Notes: generated by a model from the sequence alone, not told the origin. A stretch of DNA of 64,000 nt from Pseudomonas sp. B21-040 (GCF_024748695.1 NZ_CP087176.1:2039501-2103500); one strand, 5' to 3'. Counted from the first letter of the stretch, positions 1 to 12,675 are shown. Translations and numbers: made by a program.

Positions 1-654
1 GCCGCTGTCGAAACCACGGTCGCGCAGGCGATGTTCGAATTTCACCCGTTTGGTCTTCGAACCGATCAGGCCGAAGTAGGCGAAGTCGTTGCGCTTGAGG
101 ATGGCGGCGGTGAGTTCGAGGTCGAGTTGGTGATTGTGGGTCATGACGATGCAGTAGCTGCCGGCGGGCAGGTCGTCGATTTCATCCACAGGTTCTTCGG
201 AAACGATTTTGCGCACGCCGTGGGGGATCTGTTCCGGGAACTCGTCTTCGCGCGAATCGATCCAGCGTACCCGGCAAGGCAGGCTGGCGAGCAGTGGCAC
301 CAATGCGCGGCCAACGTGGCCGGCACCGAATACGGCGATCTGTGCCTGGACCTGGCCCATCGGTTCGAACAGCAACACCGTCGCGCCACCGCAGCACTGG
401 CCGAGGCTGGCGCCCAGGCTGAAACGCTCCAGATGTGTGTCTTGCTTACCGCTGGCGAGCATGTCGCGGGCGATGTGCATGGCTTTGTATTCCAAGTGCC
501 CGCCACCGATGGTGTCGAAGCTCTGGGTTGCGCTGATGACCATCTTCGAACCGGCATTGCGCGGCGTCGAGCCGAGCTCTTCGATGATGGTTACCAACAC
601 GCAGGGTTCACCCTGGGATTGCAGGTCGGCGAGGGCGTCGATCCAGTTGTACAT
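1..654 (-). CDS. xdhC: XdhC, xanthine dehydrogenase accessory protein (3' end cut off)
   Basis: XdhC-family proteins help insert or sulfurate the molybdenum cofactor of xanthine dehydrogenase in the cytoplasm. The visible 218 codons begin MYNWIDALADLQ and contain the QCCGG cysteine motif near residue 85 and a Rossmann-type GAGHVGRALVPLL stretch near residue 115, both typical of the family. The reading frame is open to base 1, so the C-terminus lies outside the window; the family is usually about 270-280 aa. It is the last gene of the leftward xdhA-xdhB-xdhC set, separated from xdhB by about 120 bp that hold a REP pair. The start is the ATG at 652-654. Confidence 0.9.
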   Translation of the reverse strand, partial: MYNWIDALADLQSQGEPCVLVTIIEELGSTPRNAGSKMVISATQSFDTIGGGHLEYKAMHIARDMLASGKQDTHLERFSLGASLGQCCGGATVLLFEPMGQVQAQIAVFGAGHVGRALVPLLASLPCRVRWIDSREDEFPEQIPHGVRKIVSEEPVDEIDDLPAGSYCIVMTHNHQLDLELTAAILKRNDFAYFGLIGSKTKRVKFEHRLRDRGFDSG

Positions 655-686
655 ATTCACCTCGACATCTTTTGTTGTCTGTTCGG

Positions 687-762
687 GCCTCATCGCTGGC
701 AAGCCATGCTCCTACAGGTTTCGTGCAATCCCTGTGGGAGCCGAGCTTGCTCGCGATGGCCG
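687..762. repeat. REP pair between xdhB and xdhC
   Basis: Two imperfect palindromic units in opposite orientation, at about 691-716 and 732-760, share the core 'GGAGCcgAGCTTGCTCGCGA' type seen again at 10192 and 23752. It is a typical Pseudomonas intergenic REP arrangement (REPIN). It lies inside the xdh operon and might stabilise the upstream mRNA; that is inference. Confidence 0.7.
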
Positions 763-772
763 CACTGCGGTC

Positions 773-3172
773 TTAAAGCGAAGCCAACTCGGTCTCAGCC
801 TCAACAGCCTTCACTGCCGTCAACTGGCGCATTTGCTCACAGCCCCACAACACCCGCTCCGGCGTCGCCGGTGCGTCGATTTTCGGTTGATGCTTGTAGT
901 CACCCAGGCTCGCCACGGCGTCCTTGATCGCGCACCACGACGCAATGCCCAGCATGAACGGCGGCTCGCCCACGGCCTTGGAATGGAACACCGTGTCTTC
1001 CGGGTTCTTGCGGTTCTCCACCAGCTTCACCCGCAGGTCCAGCGGCATGTCCGCCACGGCCGGGATCTTGTAGCTGGCCGGGCCGTTGGTCATCAGTTTG
1101 CCTTTGGCATTCCAGACCAGCTCTTCCATGGTCAGCCACCCCATGCCCTGAATGAATCCGCCTTCGACCTGGCCGATGTCGATGGCCGGGTTCAGCGAGG
1201 CGCCGACGTCGTGGAGGATGTCGGTGCGCAGCATTTTGTACTCGCCGGTCAGGGTGTCGACGATCACCTCGCAGCACGCGGCGCCAAAGGCGAAGTAGTA
1301 GAACGGACGACCGCGGGCCTGACTGCGGTCGTAGTAGATTTTCGGGGTCTTGTAGAAGCCGGTACTCGACAGTGACACCTGCGCGAAATAAGCCTGCTGG
1401 ATCAGCGCTTCAAACGTCAGGATGTGATCGCGAACCCGCACGTGACCGTTGTGGAATTCCACGTCTTCTTCGCTGACTTTGTACTGGCGCGCGGCAAATT
1501 CGACCAAGCGCTGCTTGATGGTTTCGGCGGCGTTCTGTGCAGCCTTGCCGTTCAGGTCGGCACCGCTGGAAGCGGCCGTCGGCGAGGTGTTTGGCACTTT
1601 GTCGGTGTTGGTCGCGGTGATCTGCACGCGGTCCATTTCCACCTGGAACACTTCGGCCACGACTTGCGCGACCTTGGTGTTCAAACCCTGGCCCATTTCG
1701 GTGCCGCCGTGGTTCAAGTGGATGCTGCCGTCGGTGTAGACGTGGATCAGCGCACCCGCCTGGTTGAGGAAGCTGGCGGTGAACGAAATGCCGAATTTGA
1801 CCGGGGTCAGCGCCAGGCCTTTTTTCAGGATCGGGCTGTTGGCGTTGTAGCGACGAATCGCTTCGCGGCGTTCGGCGTACTGGCTGCTTTCTTCCAGTTC
1901 GGCGGTCATTTCTTCGAGCATGTTGTGCTCGACGGTCTGGTAGTAATGGGTGACGTTGCGCTCGGTCTTGCCGTAATAGTTGGCCTTGCGCACGGCCAGC
2001 GGATCGAGGGCCAGGTGACGGGCAATCGCGTCCATCACTTCTTCGATGGCGACCATCCCTTGCGGGCCGCCAAAGCCGCGATAGGCCGTGTTCGACGCGG
2101 TGTTGGTCTTGCAGCGGTGACCGTTGATGGTCGCATCGCCCAGGTAGTACGAGTTGTCGGAGTGGAACATCGCACGGTCGACAATCGACGCCGACAGGTC
2201 CGGCGAGCAACCGCAGTTGCCAGCCAGTTCGAGGTTGATGCCATGCAGGCGACCGGTGCTGTCGAAGCCCACGTCGTACTCGACGTAGAACGGGTGACGC
2301 TTGCCGGTCATCAGCATGTCTTCGACACGCGGCAGGCGCATCTTGGTCGGTTGACCGGTGAGGTGCGCGATCACGGCACACAGGCACGCCGGGCTCGCTG
2401 CCTGGGTTTCCTTGCCACCGAAACCACCGCCCATGCGGCGCATGTCGACGACGATTTTGTTCATCGACACGTCCAGCACTTCGGCCACCAGTTTTTGCAC
2501 TTCGGTGGGGTTCTGGGTCGAGCAGTAAACGATCATGCCGCCGTCTTCGGTGGGCATCACCGACGAGATCTGGGTTTCGAGGTAGAAGTGTTCCTGGCCG
2601 CCGATGTGCAGCGTGCCCTGGATGCGATGTTTAGCGGTGGCCAATGCAGTGACTGAGTCGCCGCGTTGATGGGTGTGGCTGTCGAGCACGAAGTGGCGTT
2701 TGCGCAGGGCTTCGACCACGTCCAGTACCGGCTCCAGATCTTCGTATTCGATGATTGCGGCCATCGCGGCTTTGCGCGCTGTTTCCAGGTCTTTCGCCGC
2801 GACGGCGATCACCGGTTGACCGACGAATTCCACGGTGTCGATGGCCAGCAACGGGTCGCCCGGCAGCAACGGGCCGATGTCTTTCAGGCCTGGCACGTCT
2901 TCATGAGTGATGGCGATGCGCACGCCTTCGAAGGCGTAGCAGGGCGCGGTGTCGATGCTGATGATTTTCGCGTGGGCGCGGTCTGACAGGCGCGCATAGA
3001 CGTGCAACTGGTTCGGAAATTCCAGGCGGTCATCGATGTACTGCGCTTCACCGGACACATGCTTGGCGGCACTGTCGTGCTTGACGCTGCGGCCGACACC
3101 GGTGGTCAGGTCCTTGGCGAACAGTTCAGCCAGTTCGGCTTGGGTCTTCTCTACAGCGTGATGATTAGACAT
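773..3172 (-). CDS. xdhB: Xanthine dehydrogenase, molybdopterin-binding subunit
   Basis: Large catalytic subunit (799 aa) that oxidises hypoxanthine and xanthine to uric acid in purine catabolism, working with the FAD/Fe-S subunit encoded just upstream. Molybdenum-cofactor motifs seen include GGFGGKE (about residue 250), AYRGFGGPQG, a GGFIQGMGW stretch and the catalytic-glutamate segment VGEPP, with the Glu near residue 736. Length is normal for the two-subunit bacterial enzyme. Its ATG overlaps the xdhA stop by 8 bp, which indicates translational coupling in one operon. Confidence 0.95.
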   Translation of the reverse strand: MSNHHAVEKTQAELAELFAKDLTTGVGRSVKHDSAAKHVSGEAQYIDDRLEFPNQLHVYARLSDRAHAKIISIDTAPCYAFEGVRIAITHEDVPGLKDIGPLLPGDPLLAIDTVEFVGQPVIAVAAKDLETARKAAMAAIIEYEDLEPVLDVVEALRKRHFVLDSHTHQRGDSVTALATAKHRIQGTLHIGGQEHFYLETQISSVMPTEDGGMIVYCSTQNPTEVQKLVAEVLDVSMNKIVVDMRRMGGGFGGKETQAASPACLCAVIAHLTGQPTKMRLPRVEDMLMTGKRHPFYVEYDVGFDSTGRLHGINLELAGNCGCSPDLSASIVDRAMFHSDNSYYLGDATINGHRCKTNTASNTAYRGFGGPQGMVAIEEVMDAIARHLALDPLAVRKANYYGKTERNVTHYYQTVEHNMLEEMTAELEESSQYAERREAIRRYNANSPILKKGLALTPVKFGISFTASFLNQAGALIHVYTDGSIHLNHGGTEMGQGLNTKVAQVVAEVFQVEMDRVQITATNTDKVPNTSPTAASSGADLNGKAAQNAAETIKQRLVEFAARQYKVSEEDVEFHNGHVRVRDHILTFEALIQQAYFAQVSLSSTGFYKTPKIYYDRSQARGRPFYYFAFGAACCEVIVDTLTGEYKMLRTDILHDVGASLNPAIDIGQVEGGFIQGMGWLTMEELVWNAKGKLMTNGPASYKIPAVADMPLDLRVKLVENRKNPEDTVFHSKAVGEPPFMLGIASWCAIKDAVASLGDYKHQPKIDAPATPERVLWGCEQMRQLTAVKAVEAETELASL

Positions 3173-4619
3173 AAGCGGTCACCCGAGTCTCGATGTGCGG
3201 TGTTTGCAGTTCGATGAAGTATTTGCGCAGCAGGTTCTGCGCGCTGAGCAGGCGGTATTCCTTGCTCGCGCGGAAGTCCGACAGCGGGGTGAAATCTTCG
3301 GCCAGTGCGGCGCAGGCGCGCTCGACGGTGGCGCTGTTGAACGGTGCACCAGCCAACATGGCTTCGCAGGTGCTGGCACGTTTCGGGATGGCCGCCATGC
3401 CGCCGAAAGCCACGCGGGCATCGGCGATCACGCCGTTTTCCACACGGATGTTGAACGCGGCACAGACCGCGGAAATATCATCGTCCAGACGCTTGGACAC
3501 CTTGTAGGCGCGGAACAGTTGTTCGGCGCTGGCACGCGGCACGATGATCTTCTCGATGAACTCGCTTTCCTGGCGCGCCGTCACCCGGTAATCGATGAAG
3601 TAATCCTCCAGCGCCAGGGTGCGACGGGTTTCACCTTTGCACAGCACGATCTGCGCACCGAGGGCGATCAGCAGGGGAGGTGAGTCGCCAATAGGCGAGG
3701 CGTTGCCGATGTTGCCGCCGAGGGTGCCCTGGTTGCGGATCTGCAGGGACGCAAAGCGTTGCAGCAGTTCACCGAAATCCGGGTATTCGGCGTTCAGCGC
3801 TTCGTAGCAATCGGAGAGGGCGGTGGCGGCGCCGATTTCCAGGCGATCGTCGAAGCGCTCGATGCGCTTCATCTCGGCGACGTTGCCGACATAGATCATC
3901 ACCGGCAAGGTACGGTGGAACTGCGTGACTTCCAGCGCCAGGTCCGTGCCGCCGGCCAGCAGGCGGGCTTGTGGATAAGCGTCATAGAGGTCGGCCAGGT
4001 CGGCGACAGTCAACGGCACCAGGCAGCGCTTGTCGCCACTGTTGAGTTCGCCGATGGCGGTGGGGGCGATGGCTTTCAGGCGCGCGATGGTCTCTGCTTC
4101 ACGGGCGTCGAACTGATCCGGTTTTTTACCGCAGCAGGACTGTTGGGCCGCTTCCAGGATCGGTCGGTAGCCGGTGCAGCGGCACAGGTTGCCGGCCAGC
4201 GCTTCGTGGGCCTTGTGCGCGTCCGGTTGATCACTGTTCTTTTGCAGGGCGAACAGCGACATGACAAAGCCGGGGGTGCAGAAACCGCATTGCGAGCCGT
4301 GGCACTCGACCATGGCTTGTTGCACGCTGTGCAGTTGGCCTTTGTGCTTGAGGTCTTCAACGCTGATCAATTGTTTGCCGTGCAGTGACGAGACGAACGT
4401 CAGGCACGAATTGAGGCTGCGATAACGAATGTGTTCGCGGCCATCGTCATCCGTTTGCAACTCGCCGACCACCACGGTGCAGGCGCCACAGTCACCGCTG
4501 GCGCAGCCTTCTTTGGTGCCGGGTTTGCCCACATGGTCGCGCAGATAATTGAGCACGGTCAGGTTTGGGTCCAGGGCGTGCTCACTACGGAGTTCCTGGT
4601 TAAGTAAAAACTGGATCAC
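3165..4619 (-). CDS. xdhA: Xanthine dehydrogenase, 2Fe-2S and FAD subunit
   Basis: Small subunit (484 aa) that passes electrons from the molybdenum site through two [2Fe-2S] clusters to FAD and then NAD+. The plant-type cluster cysteines are at C39, C44, C47 and C72; the second cluster uses C111, C114, C146 and C148 (CGFC and CRCTGYR). The FAD domain follows, with LAGGTDLALEV near 218 and GTLGGNIGNASPIGD near 300. The chosen start is a GTG at 4617-4619, preceded by GCGAGG; this matches family N-termini (MIxFLLN). It is the first gene of the leftward operon, and two TGAC-N6-GTCA sites lie just upstream. Confidence 0.95.
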   Translation of the reverse strand: MIQFLLNQELRSEHALDPNLTVLNYLRDHVGKPGTKEGCASGDCGACTVVVGELQTDDDGREHIRYRSLNSCLTFVSSLHGKQLISVEDLKHKGQLHSVQQAMVECHGSQCGFCTPGFVMSLFALQKNSDQPDAHKAHEALAGNLCRCTGYRPILEAAQQSCCGKKPDQFDAREAETIARLKAIAPTAIGELNSGDKRCLVPLTVADLADLYDAYPQARLLAGGTDLALEVTQFHRTLPVMIYVGNVAEMKRIERFDDRLEIGAATALSDCYEALNAEYPDFGELLQRFASLQIRNQGTLGGNIGNASPIGDSPPLLIALGAQIVLCKGETRRTLALEDYFIDYRVTARQESEFIEKIIVPRASAEQLFRAYKVSKRLDDDISAVCAAFNIRVENGVIADARVAFGGMAAIPKRASTCEAMLAGAPFNSATVERACAALAEDFTPLSDFRASKEYRLLSAQNLLRKYFIELQTPHIETRVTAYV

Positions 4620-4677
4620 GGAAGGCCTCGCAGACTCATTATTGTTGTTAACCCACTTGAACCGAATTTAGCAGGTC

Positions 4678-4714
4678 TGACTTTTCGGTCAATGTTTTTC
4701 TGACTTGAAGGTCA
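4678..4714. promoter_or_regulatory. Twin TGAC-N6-GTCA sites upstream of xdhA
   Basis: Two copies of the same interrupted palindrome, TGAC-TTTTCG-GTCA at 4678-4691 and TGAC-TTGAAG-GTCA at 4701-4714, are 23 bp apart in the xdhA-gntR gap, about 60-95 bp before the xdhA start. The spacing, roughly two helical turns, and the position suggest a tandem operator for a dimeric regulator, possibly the divergent GntR protein. The binding protein is not known from sequence. Confidence 0.5.
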
Positions 4715-4884
4715 GGAAAAAGCATTTTGTCGGTTAACACCTCATTTATTCATTATTGACCCTCGCGCACTTGCCTGCTTTTTGCTTGAATCGTGCCAAA
4801 ACCGCCGAGTGGGCCCTGCGCCATGACCTATCAAGTGCGCTACACTGCGCCGCTTGTGCAGATCGAAGAGTTTGAAGGACAACC

Positions 4885-5544
4885 ATGACGTTCAAGGCGC
4901 CGGACAGCCTCGCCGAGCAAATTGCTCACCACCTCGCCGAACGCATCATTCGCGGCGAAATGAAGCCCGGGGAGCGCATTCAGGAACAGAAGGTCACGCT
5001 GGCTCTCAATGTCAGCCGCGGTTCGGTCCGCGAAGCCTTGCTGATCCTTGAGCGCCGTCACTTGATCGCGATCCTGCCGCGACGTGGCGCCCATGTGACC
5101 GAGCTCACCCCGCACAAGGTGCAGAGCCTGTGCACGCTGATGGGCGAGATGTACATCCTGCTCGCCAATGCCGTGGCCAGTGGCTGGAAAGTCCAGGCCG
5201 ACCTGGCGCCGTTCGTGCAAATACAGCAGCGTTTGGCTGCCAGTTACGAACGCCAGGACATCCACACCTTCGTCGACGACAGTTTCAGCGTGATGCGCGC
5301 CACGTATCCATTTGCCAACAATCCGTATCTGCAGGAAACCGTCGAGAATCTGCAGCCAGCCATGAGCCGTGCTTACTTCCTTGCCCTGGATCAGCGCAAG
5401 GCGTCGATGAGCGAGTATCTGGAACTGTTCGAGCGCTTGCTCGCAGCCGTGATTGCCCGCGATTTTGCGCAGATCCGTGAAGTGCTGACCGCTTACGGCC
5501 AGCGCAGTTGCGATCTGGTGATCTCTGCCCTGACGGACGCCTAA
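4885..5544 (+). CDS. GntR-family (FadR/FCD subgroup) transcriptional regulator
   Basis: 219-aa regulator. The N-terminal winged helix-turn-helix covers about residues 5-70 (LAEQIAHHLAERIIRGEMKPG, then SRGSVREALLILERRHLI). The rest is the alpha-helical FCD-type ligand-binding domain. It is divergent from xdhA across a gap of about 265 bp, so control of purine catabolism and of itself is the natural guess. Family members bind small carboxylates or related metabolites; the ligand here is unknown. Its stop lies 2 bp before the GTG start of smc, so smc may be partly transcribed with it. Confidence 0.85.
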   Translation: MTFKAPDSLAEQIAHHLAERIIRGEMKPGERIQEQKVTLALNVSRGSVREALLILERRHLIAILPRRGAHVTELTPHKVQSLCTLMGEMYILLANAVASGWKVQADLAPFVQIQQRLAASYERQDIHTFVDDSFSVMRATYPFANNPYLQETVENLQPAMSRAYFLALDQRKASMSEYLELFERLLAAVIARDFAQIREVLTAYGQRSCDLVISALTDA

Positions 5545-5546
5545 GC

Positions 5547-8500
5547 GTGCGGCTCAAGTGCATCAAGCTGGCGGGGTTCAAATCCTTCGTCGATCCAACC
5601 ACGGTGAACTTCCCCAGTAACATGGCGGCAGTCGTCGGGCCGAACGGTTGCGGCAAGTCCAACATCATCGACGCCGTACGCTGGGTGATGGGCGAGAGTT
5701 CGGCGAAGAACTTGCGCGGCGAGTCGATGACCGACGTCATCTTCAACGGTTCGACCAGCCGCAAACCGGTGAGCCAGGCGAGTATCGAACTGGTGTTCGA
5801 TAACTCCGACGGCACCCTGCTCGGCGAATACGCCGCCTATGCGGAAATTTCCATTCGCCGCAAAGTGACGCGCGACAGCCAGACCACCTATTACCTCAAC
5901 GGCACCAAATGCCGGCGTCGCGACATCACCGACATCTTCCTCGGCACCGGCCTGGGCCCGCGCAGCTATTCGATTATCGAGCAGGGGATGATCTCCAAGC
6001 TGATCGAATCCAAGCCCGAAGACCTGCGCAACTTTATTGAAGAAGCGGCAGGCATCTCCAAGTACAAGGAGCGCCGGCGCGAAACTGAAAACCGCATCCG
6101 CCGCACCCACGAAAACCTCGCACGCCTGACTGACCTGCGCGAAGAGCTGGAGCGTCAACTCGAACGCCTGCACCGCCAGGCCGAGGCCGCGAAGAAGTAT
6201 CAGGAATACAAAGGCGAAGAGCGTCAGCTCAAGGCCCAGTTGTCAGCCTTGCGCTGGCAGGCGCTGAACGAGCAGGTCGGTCAGCGTGAAGCGGTGATCG
6301 GCAACCAGGAAGTCACCTTCGAAGCCTTGGTCGCCGAGCAACGCAATGCCGATGCGAGCATCGAACGCTTGCGCGACGGGCACCATGACCTGTCTGAACG
6401 CTTCAATCTGGTGCAAGGACGCTTCTATTCGGTCGGCGGCGATATCGCCCGGGTCGAGCAAAGCATCCAGCACGGCCAACAGCGTCTGCGTCAGCTGCAA
6501 GACGATTTGAAGGAGGCCGAGCGCGCGCGTCTGGAAACCGAATCTCACCTGGGCCACGACCGCACGCTGCTGCTGACCCTGGGCGAAGAGCTCGACATGC
6601 TCGCCCCGGAACAGGAAGTCACCAGCGCCGCCGCCGAAGAGGCCGCCGCCGCGCTGGAAGAATCTGAAACCACCATGCACGGCTGGCAGGAGCAGTGGGA
6701 CACGTTCAACCTCACTGCCGCCGAGCCGCGTCGCCAATCCGAAGTGCAGCAGTCACGCATCCAGCAGCTGGAAACCAGCCTGGAGCGTTTGGCCGACCGC
6801 CAGAAGCGGCTGGGCGAAGAGCGTGCGTTGCTCTCGGCGGACCCGGAAGATGCGGCGATCATGGAGCTCAGCGAGCAGCTGGCGGCCAGTGAAGCCACGC
6901 TTGAAGATTTGCAGGCCAGTGAAGAGGCTCAGGTCGAACGCCTTGAGCAACTGCGTCAAGAGTTGCAATTGGCCCTGCACAATCAGCAACAGGCTCAAGG
7001 CGATTTGCAGCGCCTCAACGGTCGACTGGCCTCCCTTGAAGCCTTGCAGCAGGCCGCGCTCGATCCGGGCACCGGCACCGCCGAATGGTTGCGCGAACAG
7101 CACCTGGCGGATCGCCCGCGCCTGGCCGAAGGCTTGAAGGTGGAAGCGGGTTGGGAGCTGGCGGTGGAAACCGTGCTGGGCGCCGACCTGCAAGCCGTGC
7201 TGGTGGACGACTTTGGCGACTTCGATCTGGCGGGTTTCGCCCAAGGCGATTTGCGCTTGCTCAGCCCGGCCACCGACGGCGTGCGCGTACCGGGCAGTTT
7301 GCTCGACAAGGTCGAGGCGCGAATTGATTTGTCGCCGTGGCTGGGGCAGGTCAAACCGGTCGATAGCCTCGAACAGGCACTGGCACTGCGCGGTCAATTG
7401 AGCGCCGGGCAGAGCCTGATCAGCCGTGATGGCTACTGGGTCGGCCGACACTTTTTACGCGTACGCCGGGCCAGCGAAGCGGAAAGCGGTGTGCTGGCGC
7501 GAGGGCAGGAAATCCAGCGCCTGACCGAGGAACGCGAAGAACGCGAAGCCACGGTCGAAACACTGGAAACCCAACTTCAAAATCTGCGGGCGCAACAGCG
7601 TCAGCAGGAAAACGGGCGCGAGCATTTGCGTCGTCTGCTGCAAGACGAAGCGCGTCAGCAAGGCGAATTGAAAGCGCAACTGTCTGCCGGCAAAGCCAAG
7701 GTCGAACAACTGACGTTGCGGCGCACACGTCTGGACGAAGAGCTGGCCGAGCTGAGTGAGCAGCGTGCGCTGGAGCACGAGAATATCGGTGAGGCGCGCC
7801 TGCAATTGCAGGAAGCCCTTGACGCCATGGCGCTGGACACCGAACAGCGCGAGTTGCTGCTGGCCCAGCGCGACAGCCTGCGCGAGCGACTGGATCGGGT
7901 GCGTCAGGAAGCCCGGCAGCACAAGGATCACGCGCATCAATTGGCCGTGCGCCTCGGTTCGCTCAAGGCGCAACACGACTCGACGCGTCAGGCGCTGGAG
8001 CGCCTGGAAATGCAATCCGAGCGCCTGACCGAAAAACGCGAACAACTCAACCTGAACCTGGAAGAGGGCGAGGCGCCCCTGGAAGAGTTGCGGTTGAAAC
8101 TGGAAGAGTTGCTCGACAAGCGCATGACCGTCGACGAAGAACTCAAGACCGCGCAGATCGCCCTGGAAGACGCCGACCGCGAACTGCGCGATGCCGAAAA
8201 ACGGCGTAATCAGGCCGAGCAGCAATCGCAATTGATTCGCGGGCAAATGGAAGGCCAGCGCATGGAATGGCAAGCCCTGACCGTGCGCCGCAAGGCCCTT
8301 GAAGAGCAGTTGCTGGAAGACGGCTACGACCTTCACGGTGTGCTCGCCACGCTGACGGCCGAGGCCAACGAGAAGGATGCCGAAGAAGAACTCGAACGCA
8401 TTGCCGCGCGTATTTCGCGTCTCGGTGCGATCAACCTCGCGGCCATCGACGAATACCAGCAACAATCGGAGCGTAAACGTTATCTGGATGCGCAGAACGA

Positions 8501-9036
8501 TGATCTGGTGGAAGCGCTGGACACGCTCGAGAACGTGATTCGCAAGATCGACAAGGAAACCCGTAACCGCTTCAAAGATACCTTTGATCAGATCAATGGC
8601 GGTTTACAGGCGCTTTTCCCAAAAGTTTTCGGTGGAGGTCGCGCGTATTTGGAACTGACGGGCGAAGATCTACTCGATACAGGGGTAACGATCATGGCGC
8701 AGCCGCCAGGGAAGAAGAACAGCACCATCCATTTGCTCTCCGGTGGCGAAAAAGCCCTGACCGCATTGGCCCTGGTTTTTTGCCATCTTCAAATTGAACC
8801 CGGCGCCGTTCTGCATGCTCGATGAAGTTGACGCACCACTGGATGACGCTAACGTTGGACGCTACGCACGGCTGGTAAAGGAAATGTCACAGACGGTGCA
8901 GTTCATCTACATCACCCACAACAAGATCGCCATGGAAATGGCTGAACAACTGATGGGTGTGACGATGCATGAACCGGGTTGCTCGCGTCTGGTGGCGGTG
9001 GATGTCGAGGAGGCGATGGCGATGGTGGATGCCTGA
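5547..9036 (+). pseudogene. smc: Chromosome partition protein SMC, interrupted by a 1-base frameshift
   Basis: SMC is the coiled-coil ATPase of the bacterial condensin that organises and segregates the chromosome. From the GTG at 5547 (MRLKCIKLAGFKSF) the frame contains the N-terminal ATPase half with Walker A GPNGCGKSN, two long coiled coils around a hinge (about residues 510-640), and the [13 protein letters not shown] signature. It then runs into a T6 run at 8776-8781 and stops at 8825 after 1092 codons. The missing Walker B and C-terminal part ([11 protein letters not shown]...) continues in the next frame to 9036. Removing one T gives an unbroken protein of 1162 aa with the family sequence [11 protein letters not shown] at the joint. 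It is either a sequencing or assembly error or a real loss-of-function allele; SMC is often dispensable in Pseudomonas under slow growth. Confidence 0.9.
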
Positions 9037-9236
9037 GTTGGCGTCTGTAGGGCAGGTATTACAAGGCTGTAGGATGTTTTTACTTGCCCTGACTTGCTGG
9101 CCAATCGACATATTCGCTAAAGCCACTGTGACAGACGGTGTAAAGTTGCCTTTGGTCGTGCTAGTTTAATGTCAATTTTTCGTATACGTGGGCAAAACGC
9201 CTGTCAGAACATAGAGTTGGCGCCACGTTTTAAAGC

Positions 9237-9255
9237 GGTTTACAGGTTGTAAACC
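9237..9255. promoter_or_regulatory. Perfect 8-bp inverted repeat upstream of zipA
   Basis: GGTTTACA-ggt-TGTAAACC is a perfect palindrome with a 3-nt centre, about 40 bp before the zipA start. It sits in the 258-bp gap between smc and zipA, which otherwise shows only AT-rich stretches that could hold a promoter. It could be an operator or a small hairpin; nothing identifies a binding protein. Confidence 0.3.
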
Positions 9256-9294
9256 CCTTATTTTTCAGCATTTTTTATAGAGGCACGGGATTAC

Positions 9295-10149
9295 ATGGAA
9301 ATCGGTCTGCGCGAGTGGCTGATCGTCATCGGCATTATTGTCATTGCCGGTATTCTTTTTGATGGCTGGCGCCGTATGCGCGGTGGCAAGGGAAAACTGA
9401 AATTCCGTCTTGACCGAAGTTTGTCCAATCTGCCGGACGAGGACACCAGCGCCGAGCTGTTGGGCCCGCCGCGCGTGTTGGACAACCACAAAGAACCACA
9501 ACTGGACGAGCACGATCTGCCGTCGGTGAGCATGCCTGCCCGTGAGCCCCGCGAATCGGGTTCCAAGCGTGGCAAGCGCGGCCATGGCGAGCCGTCGCAA
9601 GGCGACATGAACCTCAGCCTGGATCTGGACGGCGGCCCGAGCTTCAGCAGCCGTGACGACGATTTCCCGGATGACACCAAGGCCTCGCCAGCGGTCAGCG
9701 AAAAAGATCAGCCGCAAGCGGAAGAAGTGTTGGTGATCAGCGTAATTTGCCGTGACGCTGCCGGTTTCAAAGGCCCGGCGCTGCTGCAGAACATTCTGGA
9801 AAGCGGTTTGCGTTTCGGTGAAATGGACATCTTCCACCGTCACGAAAGCATGGCCGGCAATGGCGAGGTGCTGTTCTCAATGGCCAATGCGGTCAAGCCG
9901 GGCGTCTTTGATCTGGATGACATCGATCATTTCAGCACCCCGGCGGTGAGCTTCTTCCTCGGTCTGCCAGGCCCGCGTCATCCCAAGCAGGCCTTCGATG
10001 TGATGGTGGCCGCGGCGCGCAAACTGTCCCAGGAACTGAACGGCGAACTGAAAGACGACCAGCGCAGCGTGCTGACCGCCCAGACGATTGAGCACTACCG
10101 TCAGCGCATCGTTGAATTCGAGCGTCGCGCCCTGACCCAGAAGCGTTGA
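9295..10149 (+). CDS. zipA: Cell division protein ZipA
   Basis: Inner-membrane anchor (284 aa) that ties FtsZ filaments to the membrane at the division septum. The N-terminus has one membrane segment (about residues 6-22, [16 protein letters not shown]) followed by a basic RRMR stretch. A long charged, Pro/Asp-rich linker follows, and the C-terminal globular ZipA domain (about 145-275) begins at [19 protein letters not shown] and binds the FtsZ tail. The position between smc and ligA is the standard Pseudomonas order. The start ATG is preceded by GAGGCACGGGATTAC, a plausible ribosome site. Confidence 0.95.
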   Translation: MEIGLREWLIVIGIIVIAGILFDGWRRMRGGKGKLKFRLDRSLSNLPDEDTSAELLGPPRVLDNHKEPQLDEHDLPSVSMPAREPRESGSKRGKRGHGEPSQGDMNLSLDLDGGPSFSSRDDDFPDDTKASPAVSEKDQPQAEEVLVISVICRDAAGFKGPALLQNILESGLRFGEMDIFHRHESMAGNGEVLFSMANAVKPGVFDLDDIDHFSTPAVSFFLGLPGPRHPKQAFDVMVAAARKLSQELNGELKDDQRSVLTAQTIEHYRQRIVEFERRALTQKR

Positions 10150-10191
10150 AATTGACAACGTATGGGGGACTGCGCCGCGTCTCCCGTACCC

Positions 10192-10259
10192 TGTAGGAGC
10201 CGAGCTTGCTCGCGATGGCGATCTCAAAGACGCCATCGCCGGCAAGCCGTGCTCCTACA
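10192..10259. repeat. REP pair (GTAGGAGC class) between zipA and ligA
   Basis: TGTAGGAGC at 10192 and its complement GCTCCTACA ending at 10259 bound two facing REP units carrying the AGCTTGCTCGCGATGGCG core. It forms a hairpin-capable REPIN of 68 bp in the 165-bp zipA-ligA gap. Confidence 0.75.
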
Positions 10260-10276
10260 ATGATTTAACAGATTGA

Positions 10277-12673
<2,397 letters not shown>

Positions 12674-12675
12674 TC

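Noticed and set aside
8771..8790. Programmed frameshifting in smc as an explanation for the broken frame
   Set aside because: A +1 move would be required and no slippery stop-codon context is present; a T5/T6 indel is simpler. Transcriptional slippage on T6 cannot be excluded but is not supported.
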